Of a DNA stretch of 64,000 bases, positions 17,807-27,822 are shown piece by piece. Each line of letters begins with the position of its first letter. Position 1 is the first letter of the stretch. The stretch is from Roseiarcus sp963781895 (GTDB lineage Bacteria > Pseudomonadota > Alphaproteobacteria > Rhizobiales > Beijerinckiaceae). The position numbers and the translations under genes were made by a program. Where the stretch lies: assembly GCA_963781895.1 (NCBI GenBank), contig CAWAIM010000030.1, forward strand, positions 1 to 64,000. Reading direction: 5' to 3'. The notes beneath the pieces were generated by a model. It had not been told where the DNA came from. It did not search any database and saw only the letters and a program-made list of their open reading frames with translations.

Positions 17807-18823
17807 TCAGATCCGCTCCGGCCCGATCCGCCTTTCAAGCGCCTCGTACAGAGGATTGCGGGCGTCGAACACCTGCTCCAGCGCGGTGACGGTGACGCGT
17901 TCGGCGCCTTGGGCGAGGAGCCAGGCGGCGAGTTCGGCGACTTTCGCGCGCGCGCAATGCAGGGCGACGCAGCCTTGCGGGTCGACGTCCTCGCCGGCGG
18001 CCGGGACCGCCGCGAAGCGCTCGCAGGCCGCCATCACGAACGGCTGAATCGGACCGGGAAGCCGCGCGCGAACCTCGCGCGAGTGGCGCGCTTCCTCGCT
18101 CGCGGCGATGCGGTCGAGAATGGCGCGGGCGCTGGCCCGGGCGCCCGGCCCCCACGCCGCCGCCAGCGACGCGACCAGCATCGCCTGCGAACGCAAGATG
18201 ACGCCATCGTCGAGCGTCTTCAGCGCGTTGGCGGCCAGCGTCGCGCCGGTCGTCGTGATGTCGACGATCAGTTCGGCGGCGCCGGCGGCCGGCGCGCCTT
18301 CCGTCGCCCCGAGGCTCTCGACGATGCGGTAATCGGCGACGCCATGCTCGGCGAAGAAGCGGCGGGTCAGGTTGACATATTTGGTCGCGACCCGCATCCG
18401 CTCTCCGCGCCTGGCGCGGTAGGCCGAGGCGACATCCTCGAGATCGGCCATGGAGCGCACGTCGATCCAGGCCTGCGGGGCCGCCACGACGACATTGGCG
18501 TGGCCGAAGCCGAGCGGGGCGAGCAGCTCGAGGCGCGCATCGGCGTCGTGAACCTTTTCGCGCACCAGATCCTCGCCGCAGACGCCGAAATGCGCCGCGC
18601 CCGCGGCGATCTGGCCGACGATCTCGGAGGACGAGAGATAGGCGACCTCCACGCCAGGGAGGCCGGCCAGCACGCCGCGATAGTCCCGGGCGCCGCGCGC
18701 CTGCACCAGTTCGAGCCCGGCCCGCGCGAAGAAGGCGGCCGCGCTTTCCTGCAGGCGGCCCTTGGAGGGCACGCCAAGGACGAAGGGCGCCTCGGCCGAT
18801 CTCGCGACTTCCAACGCGGTCAC
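17807..18823 (-). CDS. hisG: ATP phosphoribosyltransferase catalytic subunit
   Basis: First enzyme of histidine synthesis, joining PRPP and ATP. 338 residues with the N-terminal lobe (LGVPSKGRLQESAAAFF) and the PRPP-binding signature (ELIVDITTTGATLAANAL). Co-occurrence with hisZ indicates the hetero-octameric enzyme, although this HisG is longer than the approximately 210-residue short form of firmicutes, as is usual in Hyphomicrobiales. The GTG start at 18823 overlaps the hisZ stop (GTGA). Confidence 0.93.
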   Translation of the reverse strand: MTALEVARSAEAPFVLGVPSKGRLQESAAAFFARAGLELVQARGARDYRGVLAGLPGVEVAYLSSSEIVGQIAAGAAHFGVCGEDLVREKVHDADARLELLAPLGFGHANVVVAAPQAWIDVRSMADLEDVASAYRARRGERMRVATKYVNLTRRFFAEHGVADYRIVESLGATEGAPAAGAAELIVDITTTGATLAANALKTLDDGVILRSQAMLVASLAAAWGPGARASARAILDRIAASEEARHSREVRARLPGPIQPFVMAACERFAAVPAAGEDVDPQGCVALHCARAKVAELAAWLLAQGAERVTVTALEQVFDARNPLYEALERRIGPERI

Positions 18824-19953
18824 AGCGTTCCCCAGTTCGGGAGTCGATCGATGGCGATCGCGGCGCCGACGGCTGGAATATCCTCTTTTGCCCCAAGGCG
18901 CCTTGCCAGCCCATCGTAGCGTCCGCCCGCCAGGACGGGCTTCGAGTCGGGCATGGAGGGATCGCGCGCTTCAAACACGAAGCCGGTGTAGTATTCGAAG
19001 TCGCGCACGAAGGCGGCGCTGAACCGGGCTTTCTCGATCGCGACGCCCCGCGCGGCGATGAAGCCGTTTCGCCGCTCAAAAGCGTCCAGCGCCGCGCCAA
19101 GGTCGAGCCTGGCCGAATCCGCCAGCCGCCGCAGCTTCTGCGCGGCTTCGTCGGGATCGCCTGAAATGGAGAGGAAGGCCTCCAGAACCTGGCGCTTATC
19201 CGCGCCAATCGGCTCGCCCGACCGCAGCGCGGCCTGCTCGAGGAACCGGTCGGCGATTTCGCCCGCGGTGCGTCCGCCGACCGCCTCGACGCCGGCGATC
19301 GCCAGCAAATCCTGGACCAGCGCCTTGGCGCCCGCGTGGTCGGCGCTTTCCATCGCCGCCAGCACGCCTGGCTGCGCCAACGCGCTCTGGCCGTGTCCAT
19401 CGAGAATGGCCGAAAGGCCGCGTCCATGCGCGACGCCCCGGCGCAGCCGTCGGCGCCACAAGTCCGGAAGAGCGAGCGAATCGAGCGCGCTGTCGAACAG
19501 ACGCGCGTCGCCCAGCCGCGCGGCGAGCGCGCCGCCTGCCGCTGTGGCGGCCTCCAGCGATAGAGCGAATATCTCCGCGTCGGCGGCTTCCGCGTCCTTT
19601 CGGCCGAAGCTCTCGAGCCCGGTCTGGGCGCGTTCGCCGCCCTGGCCTGCTTGAGCGCGGAACACCGGACCGAGATAGGAATATTCGGCTATGCCGCCCG
19701 CCTTGGCCGAGGCGAGATAGGAAAGGCAGACCGGGATTGTGTATTCGGGCCTTAGACAGAGCTCCTCGCCCGCGGCCCCCGACGTCAGGAAAAGCCGGCC
19801 GCGGATTTCCTCGCCCGACATGTCGAGAAAGATCGCGGCGGGGTGAAGGATCGCCGGCTCCGTCCGCTCGAAGCCCGCGGCCAGGAAGCAGTCGAGCGCG
19901 CGTTCGCCCACATTTTCGGGGGCTTTGACCGACAGCCTCGATCGGGATCGCAA
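18820..19953 (-). CDS. hisZ: ATP phosphoribosyltransferase regulatory subunit
   Basis: 377 residues of class II histidyl-tRNA synthetase fold without anticodon domain. Motif 2-like ELCLRPEYTIPVCLSYL, the segment EYSYLGPVFRAQ and a motif 3-like GGRYDGLARRLG are visible. HisZ is required for HisG activity and carries histidine feedback inhibition. The open frame begins with TTG at 19953 with GAGG about a dozen bases upstream; the true start is uncertain by several codons. Confidence 0.9.
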   Translation of the reverse strand: MRSRSRLSVKAPENVGERALDCFLAAGFERTEPAILHPAAIFLDMSGEEIRGRLFLTSGAAGEELCLRPEYTIPVCLSYLASAKAGGIAEYSYLGPVFRAQAGQGGERAQTGLESFGRKDAEAADAEIFALSLEAATAAGGALAARLGDARLFDSALDSLALPDLWRRRLRRGVAHGRGLSAILDGHGQSALAQPGVLAAMESADHAGAKALVQDLLAIAGVEAVGGRTAGEIADRFLEQAALRSGEPIGADKRQVLEAFLSISGDPDEAAQKLRRLADSARLDLGAALDAFERRNGFIAARGVAIEKARFSAAFVRDFEYYTGFVFEARDPSMPDSKPVLAGGRYDGLARRLGAKEDIPAVGAAIAIDRLPNWGTL

Positions 19954-20141
19954 TCAAGAGATTTTCCTCAAATTCGCGTCTTGCTTTAACAAAGCCGCAC
20001 GAGCGGCGCAGCCCTTTTCCTCTTTGAAGGTGAACACGGGCCTGCGACCCTTTTGAGGTTGCGGTTGCCGCCACCGCTCGGCCATGGTCGGATGCGAGGG
20101 GGAGTCCGCTGTTGAATCACTGCTTGGCTTTATAGTCCACG

Positions 20142-22455
20142 ATGAAGCGTCAGTCCGCTTTGCGAGCTTTGCGCTGGGTCTTTCTCGCCTTCGCCGTCTC
20201 GGCGCTGGGACCGGCCGCGGCCGACGAATCGCGCCCGCTCGACCTCGAGGCGACGCGCGCGGCGCTGAGCGACATCGAAACGGCGCTGAAGGACCCGAAC
20301 CTTTCCGACACGGAACTGCAGCATTTGCGCGCCGAGATCGACCCGCTGGGCGTCGCCTTGCAAGCGGCCATCGCCGATCTGACGCCGCGACTCGCGGCTT
20401 CCGCCAAACGCCTGGCGGAACTCACGCCCAAATCAAAAGAATCCGCGCCCGCGACCGACGCCGCGACCGTCGAGCTCGCCAGTGAGAAAAAGAAACACGA
20501 CGCACTCGACGCCAATCTGCGCGCGGCGCGCGCCATGCTGCTGGAGGTCGACGACAACGCCACCCGGATCAGCGCCGCCCGACGCGATCTGTTTGCGCGG
20601 GAGACCTTCGCCAGATCCTCCAGCGTTCTCAATCCGCAACTGTGGCTGAGCGTCTGGCGCGAGGCGCCGCTCGACGCCGCGGCGATGAGGCTGCAGATCG
20701 CCAACTGGCTCGCCGGCGTCAACGACCGCCTCACGCTCGCGCAGAAACTCGGAATCACGGCGATCGCGGCGTTTCTGGCGCTGATCGCCGTCCCCATTCA
20801 ATGGGTCGCCCGGCGGGTCGTCTATCGCGATCCCGAGGCCGCGCCGCCCAGCCGACTGCGCCGCGCGATCGCCGCGGCCTGGACGATCCTCGTTCTCGCG
20901 GTGCTGCCCTTGCTCGGGCTCGGCGCGCTGGCGATCGCGCTCGACGCGTTTGACGTCTCCGAACCGCGAATGCAGGGCGAAATCGACGCGGTTTTCGACG
21001 CCGCGCGGGTGCTGATCATCTACAACGCCCTCGGCCGCGGCATGCTGTCGCCGAGCGCCAGGGCTTGGCGCCTGATCGCGATCAGCGACCGTTCCGCGGC
21101 GCTGATCTTTCGCGGCGGCATGGCGATCGCGGCGATCTGGGCGGTCGAACGCCTGATCGAACCGGTGGCCGACTCGGTCGCTTCGCTCAACATCGCGGTC
21201 GCCGGCCGCGCGCTCGGGGCGACCCTGATCGGGCTGGTGATGGCCGGCACGTTGCGGCGCGTCAGTGGGCCGCTGGCCGGCGCGGGAGCCTCGCCCCCGG
21301 GCGAAGTCTGGGCGCCGTTGCGAACGCTCGCCTGGGCAGTGACGCTGCTCGTTTTGGCGGCGACGCTCGGCGGCTACATCGCATTCGCCACCTTCCTGGT
21401 GAAACAGGCGGTTGTCCTGACCGTCCTCGCGAGTTCGCTCTATCTTTTCGACGTTATCGTCCAGGACGGAACCGAGGCGCTTATTCGGCCTGACGCACCG
21501 GTCAGCGCCCGGATTGTGGCCATGCTCGGCCTGCGCCGAACCTTGCTCGCGCAGATTGCGGTGATCGTTCAGGGCGTGGCGCGGCTGGCGATCCTGGTCA
21601 TGGCGACGGCGGCGGTGCTGAGACCTTGGCGTCTGCAGTCGCAGGACCCATGGAGCACGTTGCGCGCGGCTTATTTCGGCATTCGCCGTCGGCGGCGTCA
21701 CCCTGTCGCTATCCTCGATGGTCGCGGCCGCAGCGGTCTTCGCGATTGCGGTCATCGCGACGCGGGTCATCCAGAACTGGCTCGGGTCGCGCCTGTTGCC
21801 GCAAACGCGCCTCGACGCGGGCGTCAGCAATTCGATCAGTACAATCTTCGGCTATGTCGGCTATGTCATCGCCGTCATCCTCTGCGTGTCGCAGATCGGC
21901 CTGGATATCCAAAAGGTCGCCATCGTCGCCGGCGCGCTGTCGGTCGGCATTGGTTTCGGCCTGCAGACGATCGCCAATAATTTCGTTTCCGGCCTGATAC
22001 TGCTTTGGGAGCGCGGCATCCGTGTCGGCGATTGGGTGGTGGTCGGAACGGAGCAGGGCTTCGTACGCCGCATCAACGCCCGTTCGACAGAGATCGAGAC
22101 GTTCGATCGCGCGACGTTGATCGTGCCGAACTCCAATCTGGTCACCGGAATCGTCAAGAATTGGTTCCACGACGATCGTATCGGCCGGATCGTCATCGCG
22201 ATCAACGTCGCCTATGAGACCGACGTCGAGCAAATCCGCGAAATGCTGATCGCCGCCGCGAAAGCGCAGGACCTTGTGCTCGCAATCCCGGCTCCGACCG
22301 TGCTGTTCGGCGAATTCGGCGACTGGGTGCTCAAGTTCCAACTCGTCTGCTTCGTCGACGACATCGAGATGGCCGAACGGATCAAGAGCGAAATGAATTT
22401 CGACATCCTGCGCCGAATGAGGGAGGCCAATGTGCGCATCCCCTATCCGAAGTGA
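20142..22455 (+). pseudogene. DUF3772/MscS-type mechanosensitive channel, frameshifted
   Basis: A large MscS-superfamily protein: signal peptide (about 1-27), periplasmic DUF3772-like helical domain (to about 190), about ten membrane helices, then the MscS pore and beta domain (VGIGFGLQTIANNFVSGLILL, GDWVVVGTEQGFV, IVPNSNLVTG) ending at 22455. Frame one leaves homology at about 21681, where GGC-ATT-CGC needs one base removed to read GGC-TTC-GCC and rejoin the second frame. The span of 2314 bases is 771 codons plus one. Without the extra base it would be a complete 770-residue channel protecting against osmotic down-shock. Sequence error or recent mutation are both possible. Confidence 0.85.
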
Positions 22456-22490
22456 GGACAGCCAGCGCCGAACGAACTCGGCGGCGCGCG

Positions 22491-23354
22491 TCAGGCGACG
22501 CCGCCGGTTCGCCCCGCTTCCCAACCGATAATCGCCTGTTTGCGGACCAGACCCCAGTGGTAGCCGGTCAGCGCGCCCGAGCGGCCCAGTACGCGATGAC
22601 ACGGCACGACGAAGGATATTGGATTGCGGCCGACCGCGGCGCCGACCGCGCGCGCCGCCCTTGGCTTTCCGATCTTGCGCGCGATGTCCGAATAGGTCGT
22701 CGCCCGGCCCATCGGCACGCAAAGTAGCGTCTCCCAGACACGCACTTCGAAATCCGTGCCAATCATCACCACGCGAAGCGGCGTATCCGAACGCCAAAGC
22801 GACGGATCGAAGGCGCGAACGGCATATTGGCTGGTCGCCCGTGCATCCTCGACGAAGCGCGCGCGCGGCCAGCGCCGAACCATATCGGCGAGCGCGGCCT
22901 CACGGTCGCCATCATCGACGAAGCCGAGCCCTGCCATGCCCCGTTGCGCCGCGACCACGATCGCCTCGCCGAATGGCGAAGGATGGAAGCCGAAGCTCAG
23001 AGTCAGGTCGTCGCGACGATAGTCGCCCGGCGTTAGCGCCTCGTGGGTGACGAACAGATCGTGCAGACGGCTCGGTCCCGAGAGGCCGACGTCATAGGCC
23101 GCGTCAAGGACGCTCGAGGAATCGCGCAGCAGCTCGCGCGCCCGCTCGATCGTGATCGCCTGCAGAAACGCTTTGGGCGTCAACCCCGCCCAACGCTTGA
23201 AGAGGTGCTGGAAGTGCGATGCGGATAGGCCGACATGCTCGGCGACGACCTCGACCGAAGGCTGGTCGCGCCACTGAGTGGAGATGAACTCGATCGCGCG
23301 CCTGATGGTGGCGTAATCCGCGCTGGCGGCTGGAACGGTGGGCATGTCGAGCAT
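22491..23354 (-). CDS. AraC-type / methylated-DNA-cysteine methyltransferase fusion (Ada-like)
   Basis: 287 residues: an AraC-type helix-turn-helix region (about 15-100, including VEVVAEHVGLSASHFQHLFKR), a ribonuclease-like spacer and a C-terminal O6-alkylguanine-DNA methyltransferase domain with the acceptor cysteine in VVPCHRV. It lacks the N-terminal zinc-cysteine domain of E. coli Ada that repairs phosphotriesters and triggers induction, so it may repair without being a classical methylation-activated regulator. ATG 23354 is chosen; the open frame extends upstream to 23651 into unlikely sequence. Confidence 0.88.
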   Translation of the reverse strand: MLDMPTVPAASADYATIRRAIEFISTQWRDQPSVEVVAEHVGLSASHFQHLFKRWAGLTPKAFLQAITIERARELLRDSSSVLDAAYDVGLSGPSRLHDLFVTHEALTPGDYRRDDLTLSFGFHPSPFGEAIVVAAQRGMAGLGFVDDGDREAALADMVRRWPRARFVEDARATSQYAVRAFDPSLWRSDTPLRVVMIGTDFEVRVWETLLCVPMGRATTYSDIARKIGKPRAARAVGAAVGRNPISFVVPCHRVLGRSGALTGYHWGLVRKQAIIGWEAGRTGGVA

Positions 23355-23556
23355 GGCGGCAGTCTCTGGTTGATCTCGCGGGAAGGTTCGTTGCGTCCGT
23401 GCGGCGGGCGCGACCACGCGTTCGAATGTGAACACTCGCGCATTCGCGCCCGCTCCGCCACCCGAAAACGATGGCGCATTGCAACGCCGTTTTCGTTCAG
23501 GACCGGGCCGGAGCCGATTGACTTCGTTCGTCTCGGCGCGTGGATTGCCGAAATCC

Positions 23557-24137
23557 ATGAGTGAGGCGAGCGACGAGCCGGCCATGCCAGTCGAAGGTCT
23601 CATCACGTTAGCGAGCCGGCACGGTCCGGAAGAGACCATGGATCGTCTCATCGGATCGTCTCATCGCCGCGGTGACGACTCGCGGGGGCGACGATCCTTT
23701 CCCGCATCGATCGCGCCGCCGCCGCGGCGTCGGCCGGGCTGCGGTTGCGGCCGACGGAGGTAGTCGTATTCGGCAATCCTCGCACCGGAACGCCTCTGAT
23801 GCGAACGGCCCAGACCATGGGCGTCGACTTGCCCCTCCGCGCGCTCGTTTGGCAGGACGAGGCCGGAACGACCCAGCTTTCCTTCAACGATCCAAGCCGG
23901 CTCGCCGAACGGCATGGCGCCGAGGGGAGCAATCAAGCGGTCTTGCGCGCCATGGCGGATTTTCTCGCGACCGTCTCGCGAGAGGCGGCGAACCGAGCGG
24001 CTCATATGCGCGGGGCGAAGCCGCTAGGCGTCGTCGAACATGCCTGTCGGCAGACCATCGATGCTGAACGCGTTCTTTTCACGACGATAGGCTTCGAGCC
24101 CGTCTTCGCCCTTGGAGCGGGCCCAATTGTCCAGTGA
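23557..24137 (+). pseudogene. DUF302 family protein, disrupted by a short duplication
   Basis: Frame one from ATG 23557 encodes ITLASRHGPEETMDRL, a DUF302 start. Frame two, from about 23690, continues with LRPTEVVVFGNPRTGTPLM and later LSFNDPSRLAERHG, the rest of the domain. Between them GATCGTCTCATCG occurs twice in tandem (about 23640-23665) and a G run near 23690 has one base too many. Removing 14 bases restores a continuous protein. The downstream part also runs on past the usual end and overlaps the convergent gene by about 110 bases, so its stop may be displaced; another frame stops at 24029. DUF302 proteins have no settled function. Confidence 0.75.
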
Positions 24138-24581
24138 CGGCCGCTCGCCGCGGTAGTCGAACAGCGGTGTCCCGTAGCCGCAGGAAGTCTGAACGCGATC
24201 GACGCGCAGCCGAACGATCTGGCGCGCGCCAAGCGGCTCGACGCCGGCGAAAGCAGTCGCCAGCGCATCGGCATAGGCCCGACTTCCGCGACGCAGGACT
24301 TCGCCCCGCCCATAGAGTCTTAAGATGTTCGGCGGCCCATCAAACGCGCAGAACATCAGCGTCAGGCGTCCGTCAACCTTGAGATGGGCGGCGGTCTCAT
24401 TGCCGCTGCCGGTCTTGTCGAGAAAGATCACGGTGCGCTCGTCGAGGATCGCGAATGCGTCGGTTCCGCGAGGCGATATATTGACCCGCGCCTCGGGCGC
24501 GGCGGAAGCCGCAAAAAATATGCGCTGCCGGCTGATGAATTCTCTGCAGCTCGAGTCGACGCCGGGAAGCTGTTTGGCCAT
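24024..24581 (-). CDS. Pyridoxamine 5'-phosphate oxidase-like split-barrel protein
   Basis: 185 residues with the flavin-binding split barrel: FISRQRIFFAASAAPEARVN, the FLDKTGSGNETAAHL segment and LRLYGRGEVLRRG. These proteins bind FMN or F420 and usually have unknown substrates; a role in vitamin B6 synthesis is not implied. ATG 24581 is chosen over an earlier open-frame start. It begins 11 bases after the DUF2461 gene and probably shares its transcript. Confidence 0.85.
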   Translation of the reverse strand: MAKQLPGVDSSCREFISRQRIFFAASAAPEARVNISPRGTDAFAILDERTVIFLDKTGSGNETAAHLKVDGRLTLMFCAFDGPPNILRLYGRGEVLRRGSRAYADALATAFAGVEPLGARQIVRLRVDRVQTSCGYGTPLFDYRGERPSLDNWARSKGEDGLEAYRREKNAFSIDGLPTGMFDDA

Positions 24582-24592
24582 GACTGGCGACC

Positions 24593-25273
24593 CTATCGCG
24601 AATCGACCAGCGCATTCCAGCCCCACGCGAGGAGCGGCAACGAATCCGAGGCGAATGCGCAGAAGTCGTCGACCAGCGTCGGCTGGCCGATCATCGCCTC
24701 CGTGACCGGACGCCGGCAAATCATGTTCTTCAGCCGCGTCGCCTTGGCGATCTCAGGATCGTCGACGTCCTCGAAGCCGCGCGGCGGGCGCTTCAGCGCG
24801 GCTTCGTCGGAAAGCGCCAGTTCCGCCCGCGTCAGTTTCGCCGTCATCTGCTTGAACGTTTTGGGCGCCCGCGCCGCGGCGGTCCGCAGTCGGCCGAGTT
24901 GTTCTGGGTCAGGCCGATAAAAACCGGCGGCGAAGAAGCATCCGTCGGGCGAAAGGTGAAAATACACCAAGCCGGGATCATTCTTGGAGCCGCTCCGCGT
25001 CATGACCAGGCCGGCGTTGGTCTTGTATGGATCCTTGTTGTTGGAGAACCGCACGTCGCGATGCAGGCGAAACAGCGACGACTTGCGATCGCCCTTGATC
25101 GGGATTTTGGCCTTGGCCAGACGCGCCGCCGCATCCTCCACCAGATCGCCTATCGGCCCCTTGACGGCGCTGTCGTAGGTTTCGCGATTGTCGTCGAACC
25201 ACTCCTTGGTCTGGTGAAACGCAAGAGCCCTGAAAAAAGGCAGCGCCTGAGGGCCGAAGCCTTGAAACGTCAT
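24593..25273 (-). CDS. DUF2461 domain-containing protein
   Basis: 226 residues of the conserved TIGR02453/DUF2461 family, recognised by FFRALAFHQTKEWFDDNRETYD at the start (F..L...N...WF motif) and by KDPYKTNAG and GLVYFHLSPDG in the middle. Function is unknown. ATG 25273 follows a GGGGAGCGG ribosome site. It starts 50 bases downstream of glcF on the same strand, so it may be read through from the glycolate oxidase genes. Confidence 0.87.
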   Translation of the reverse strand: MTFQGFGPQALPFFRALAFHQTKEWFDDNRETYDSAVKGPIGDLVEDAAARLAKAKIPIKGDRKSSLFRLHRDVRFSNNKDPYKTNAGLVMTRSGSKNDPGLVYFHLSPDGCFFAAGFYRPDPEQLGRLRTAAARAPKTFKQMTAKLTRAELALSDEAALKRPPRGFEDVDDPEIAKATRLKNMICRRPVTEAMIGQPTLVDDFCAFASDSLPLLAWGWNALVDSR

Positions 25274-25323
25274 GATCCGCTCCCCTGAGTCGATGCGATC
25301 GAGCCGCAGCGGCGAGGAATCCG

Positions 25324-26631
25324 TCAAGCCAGCGCGCCAGGCGCAGGTCCGCCGCTCGCCCAGTCCAGGAGCTCGACGACATGCACGACGGGGGTCGTGG
25401 TTCCCGACCCGATCTGCGCGATGCAGCCGATATTGCCGGCGGCGATCACGTCCGGCTTGACCCGAGCGATGTTGGCGACCTTGCGATCTCGGAGCGCGTT
25501 GGCGATTTCGGGTTGCAGGATGTTGTAAGTTCCCGCTGACCCGCAGCACAGATGCGCTTCGGGGACGGAGCGCGCGTCATAGCCGGCGCGCCGGAGGAGA
25601 GTCTTCGGCAGATCGACGATCTTCTGGGCGTGCTGCAGCGAGCAGGCGGCGTGATAGGCGACGACGAGCGGCCGCGTCGGCGCGAAATCGAGATCGAGCC
25701 CGCCGACAACCTCGCAGACGTCTTTCGCCAGGGCCGCGACCGCCTTGGCCTTTTCCGCGTATGCCGGATCATCGCGCAGCATATGGCCGTAGTCCTTGAT
25801 CGTCGCTCCGCACCCAGAGGCGGTCACGACAATCGCCTCGAGCCCGCCGCGCTCCATCTCGCGCGTCCAGGCGTCGATGTCGGCACGCGCCTGATCCAGC
25901 GCCCGTTTTTCCGAACCCATGTGATGGGCGAGCGAACCGCAGCAGCCTTCGCCTTTGGGGACGACGACTTCAATCCCGGCGCGGTTGAGCAGGCGGATCG
26001 CCGCGGCGTTGATTCCCGGCGCCAACACGCTCTGCGCGCAGCCGCTGAGGAGCGCCATGCGACGTCCACCGCCGTCCGGCGCGCTCGACGGAAAGACGCC
26101 GGGTCCCGCGCCGGGCGCTCGCGCGGGGATGGCCCGAGGGGCCAAAGCCAGCATCGCGTCAAGCCTCGGTCCAACCCTTGGCAGGCGCGCCACGATTGGG
26201 CGGAAGACGCGTCCGATCGAGGCAAGCCGCAGGGCTGCGCGAAATCCCCCGCGCGACGGAAGCAATCGCACGAGGACGGCGCGCAGCAAGGCGTCGGCGA
26301 ATGGGCGACGATAGGTTTTCTCGATCCGGACCCGCGTCGCGTCGACGAGACGCCGATAGTCGACGCCGGAGGGGCAGGTCGTCATGCAAGAGAGGCATGA
26401 CAGACAATGATCGATCGGCCAGACGTCCTCGGCGGTCATCTTTCGGCCGCTCTCGAGCAGACCCTTGATCAGATAGATGCGCCCGCGTGGGCTGTCGCGC
26501 TCATCGCCCAGCGTGACATAGGTCGGGCAGGTCGCGGTACAGAGACCGCAATGCACACAGGAGCGCAAAATGCCTTCCAGCTCGCGCGTATGCGGATCGG
26601 CGAGCGCCTCGACTGAGAACTGGGTCTGCAC
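25324..26631 (-). CDS. glcF: Glycolate oxidase iron-sulfur subunit
   Basis: 435 residues with two 4Fe-4S motifs (CVHCGLCTATCPTY and CLSCLSCMTTCPSG near the N-terminus) and two CCG domains (GEGCCGSLAHHMG and HLCCGSAGTYNI). It passes electrons from GlcD to the membrane chain. The start is GTG 26631 with GAGG nine bases upstream, inside the end of glcE. Gene order glcD-glcE-glcF and the 6-base spacing fix its identity. Confidence 0.94.
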   Translation of the reverse strand: MQTQFSVEALADPHTRELEGILRSCVHCGLCTATCPTYVTLGDERDSPRGRIYLIKGLLESGRKMTAEDVWPIDHCLSCLSCMTTCPSGVDYRRLVDATRVRIEKTYRRPFADALLRAVLVRLLPSRGGFRAALRLASIGRVFRPIVARLPRVGPRLDAMLALAPRAIPARAPGAGPGVFPSSAPDGGGRRMALLSGCAQSVLAPGINAAAIRLLNRAGIEVVVPKGEGCCGSLAHHMGSEKRALDQARADIDAWTREMERGGLEAIVVTASGCGATIKDYGHMLRDDPAYAEKAKAVAALAKDVCEVVGGLDLDFAPTRPLVVAYHAACSLQHAQKIVDLPKTLLRRAGYDARSVPEAHLCCGSAGTYNILQPEIANALRDRKVANIARVKPDVIAAGNIGCIAQIGSGTTTPVVHVVELLDWASGGPAPGALA

Positions 26632-26637
26632 TGATCC

Positions 26638-27822
26638 TCACACTCCGGCGTACATGCGGCCGAAATTCAGCACGCCGCCCGGATCAAAACTCGATTTTAC
26701 GCCGCGGCCGAGCCGCAGCTCCAGTTCGGAAGGGGGCTGAAAAACCGCCACGGCCGCCCGCAGCTCGTTCGGCGCCCGCAACAGAGTCGCATGGCCGCCG
26801 GCAGGGGCCAGAGCGCGGCGAACGGCGAGCGCGGCCGGCTCGCTTGCCGCGGTGGCGACCCACACCAGGCCGCCGCCCCAATCATAGCAATGGGCCAGCG
26901 CCGTTTCCCCGAGGCGGGCGACGAAGGACGCCGCCCGCGAAGGCGCGACGCTGATCCGCCAGATTGCCCGATCGCGGGGCTCGGCGATGAACTCGGCGTC
27001 TCGAATCGAGCGCCACAGCCGGGAAGACTCCTCGCCGGTCAACGCATCCACTTGCCCGAACTTTGCGAGGAGGGCGGTCAACCGCGCGGCGCGATAGGCG
27101 ATTGAATCCTCGAAACCTTCCAGCCGCAAGACCGCGCGCGCGAGATTATGCCCCATGCCAGCGGCGATCCATGCCGCGCCGCTGACGCCAAACGGAGATC
27201 CGAGCGCGCGGGTCATGGCTTCGATCGCCAGTTCGTCGCCGAGGCCGGGAATGACGAGCGTGGTCTCGACCTCAGGCCTCGGGGCGAGCTTGATCGTCGC
27301 TTCGACGAGGAAACCGAGCGTGCCGTGAGCGCCGCAATTCAGTTTGGTCAGATCGAGGCCGGTGACGTTCTTCATGACCCGGCCGCCGCACTGAATCGCC
27401 TGGCCGAGGCCGTTGACGAGCCGCAAGCCGAGCACGCAATCGCGCACGGCGCCGGCGCTCAAACGACGCGGCCCTGACAGGTTGGTCGCCACCGTCCCGC
27501 CGAGCGTCGGCTCGCCGTTGGAGCCCCAGAGCCTCTGCGGACGCATCGGTTCGAACGGCAGGATCTGGTTGTGCTCCCCGATCGCGGCTTCGATCGTTTC
27601 GATCGGCGTCCCGGCTTTCGCGCAAAGCGTCATCTCCGCCGGCGCATAAAAGACGACGCCCGACAGCTTGGCGCTCGACAGCTTCATCGCGGCCGCCCGC
27701 GGGCGCCCCAATCCCGAGCGCGTTTCGCCGCCGATAATGTCGAGCCTGACCCCGTCGAGGCACGCCGCCCGGACGGCTTCCTGGACTTCCGATTCGCGCT
27801 CGGGCTTGAGAATGTCGCTCAT
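26638..27822 (-). CDS. glcE: Glycolate oxidase FAD-binding subunit
   Basis: 394 residues, an FAD-binding type 4 (PCMH) protein shorter than GlcD. Visible features are LDIIGGETRSGLGRP, the segment SNGEPTLGGTVATNLSGPRR and GRVMKNVTGLDLTKL, characteristic of GlcE. With GlcD and GlcF it oxidises glycolate to glyoxylate. Its ATG at 27822 overlaps the glcD stop by 4 bases. A longer open frame upstream is antisense-like reading of glcD sequence in another frame. Confidence 0.93.
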   Translation of the reverse strand: MSDILKPERESEVQEAVRAACLDGVRLDIIGGETRSGLGRPRAAAMKLSSAKLSGVVFYAPAEMTLCAKAGTPIETIEAAIGEHNQILPFEPMRPQRLWGSNGEPTLGGTVATNLSGPRRLSAGAVRDCVLGLRLVNGLGQAIQCGGRVMKNVTGLDLTKLNCGAHGTLGFLVEATIKLAPRPEVETTLVIPGLGDELAIEAMTRALGSPFGVSGAAWIAAGMGHNLARAVLRLEGFEDSIAYRAARLTALLAKFGQVDALTGEESSRLWRSIRDAEFIAEPRDRAIWRISVAPSRAASFVARLGETALAHCYDWGGGLVWVATAASEPAALAVRRALAPAGGHATLLRAPNELRAAVAVFQPPSELELRLGRGVKSSFDPGGVLNFGRMYAGV

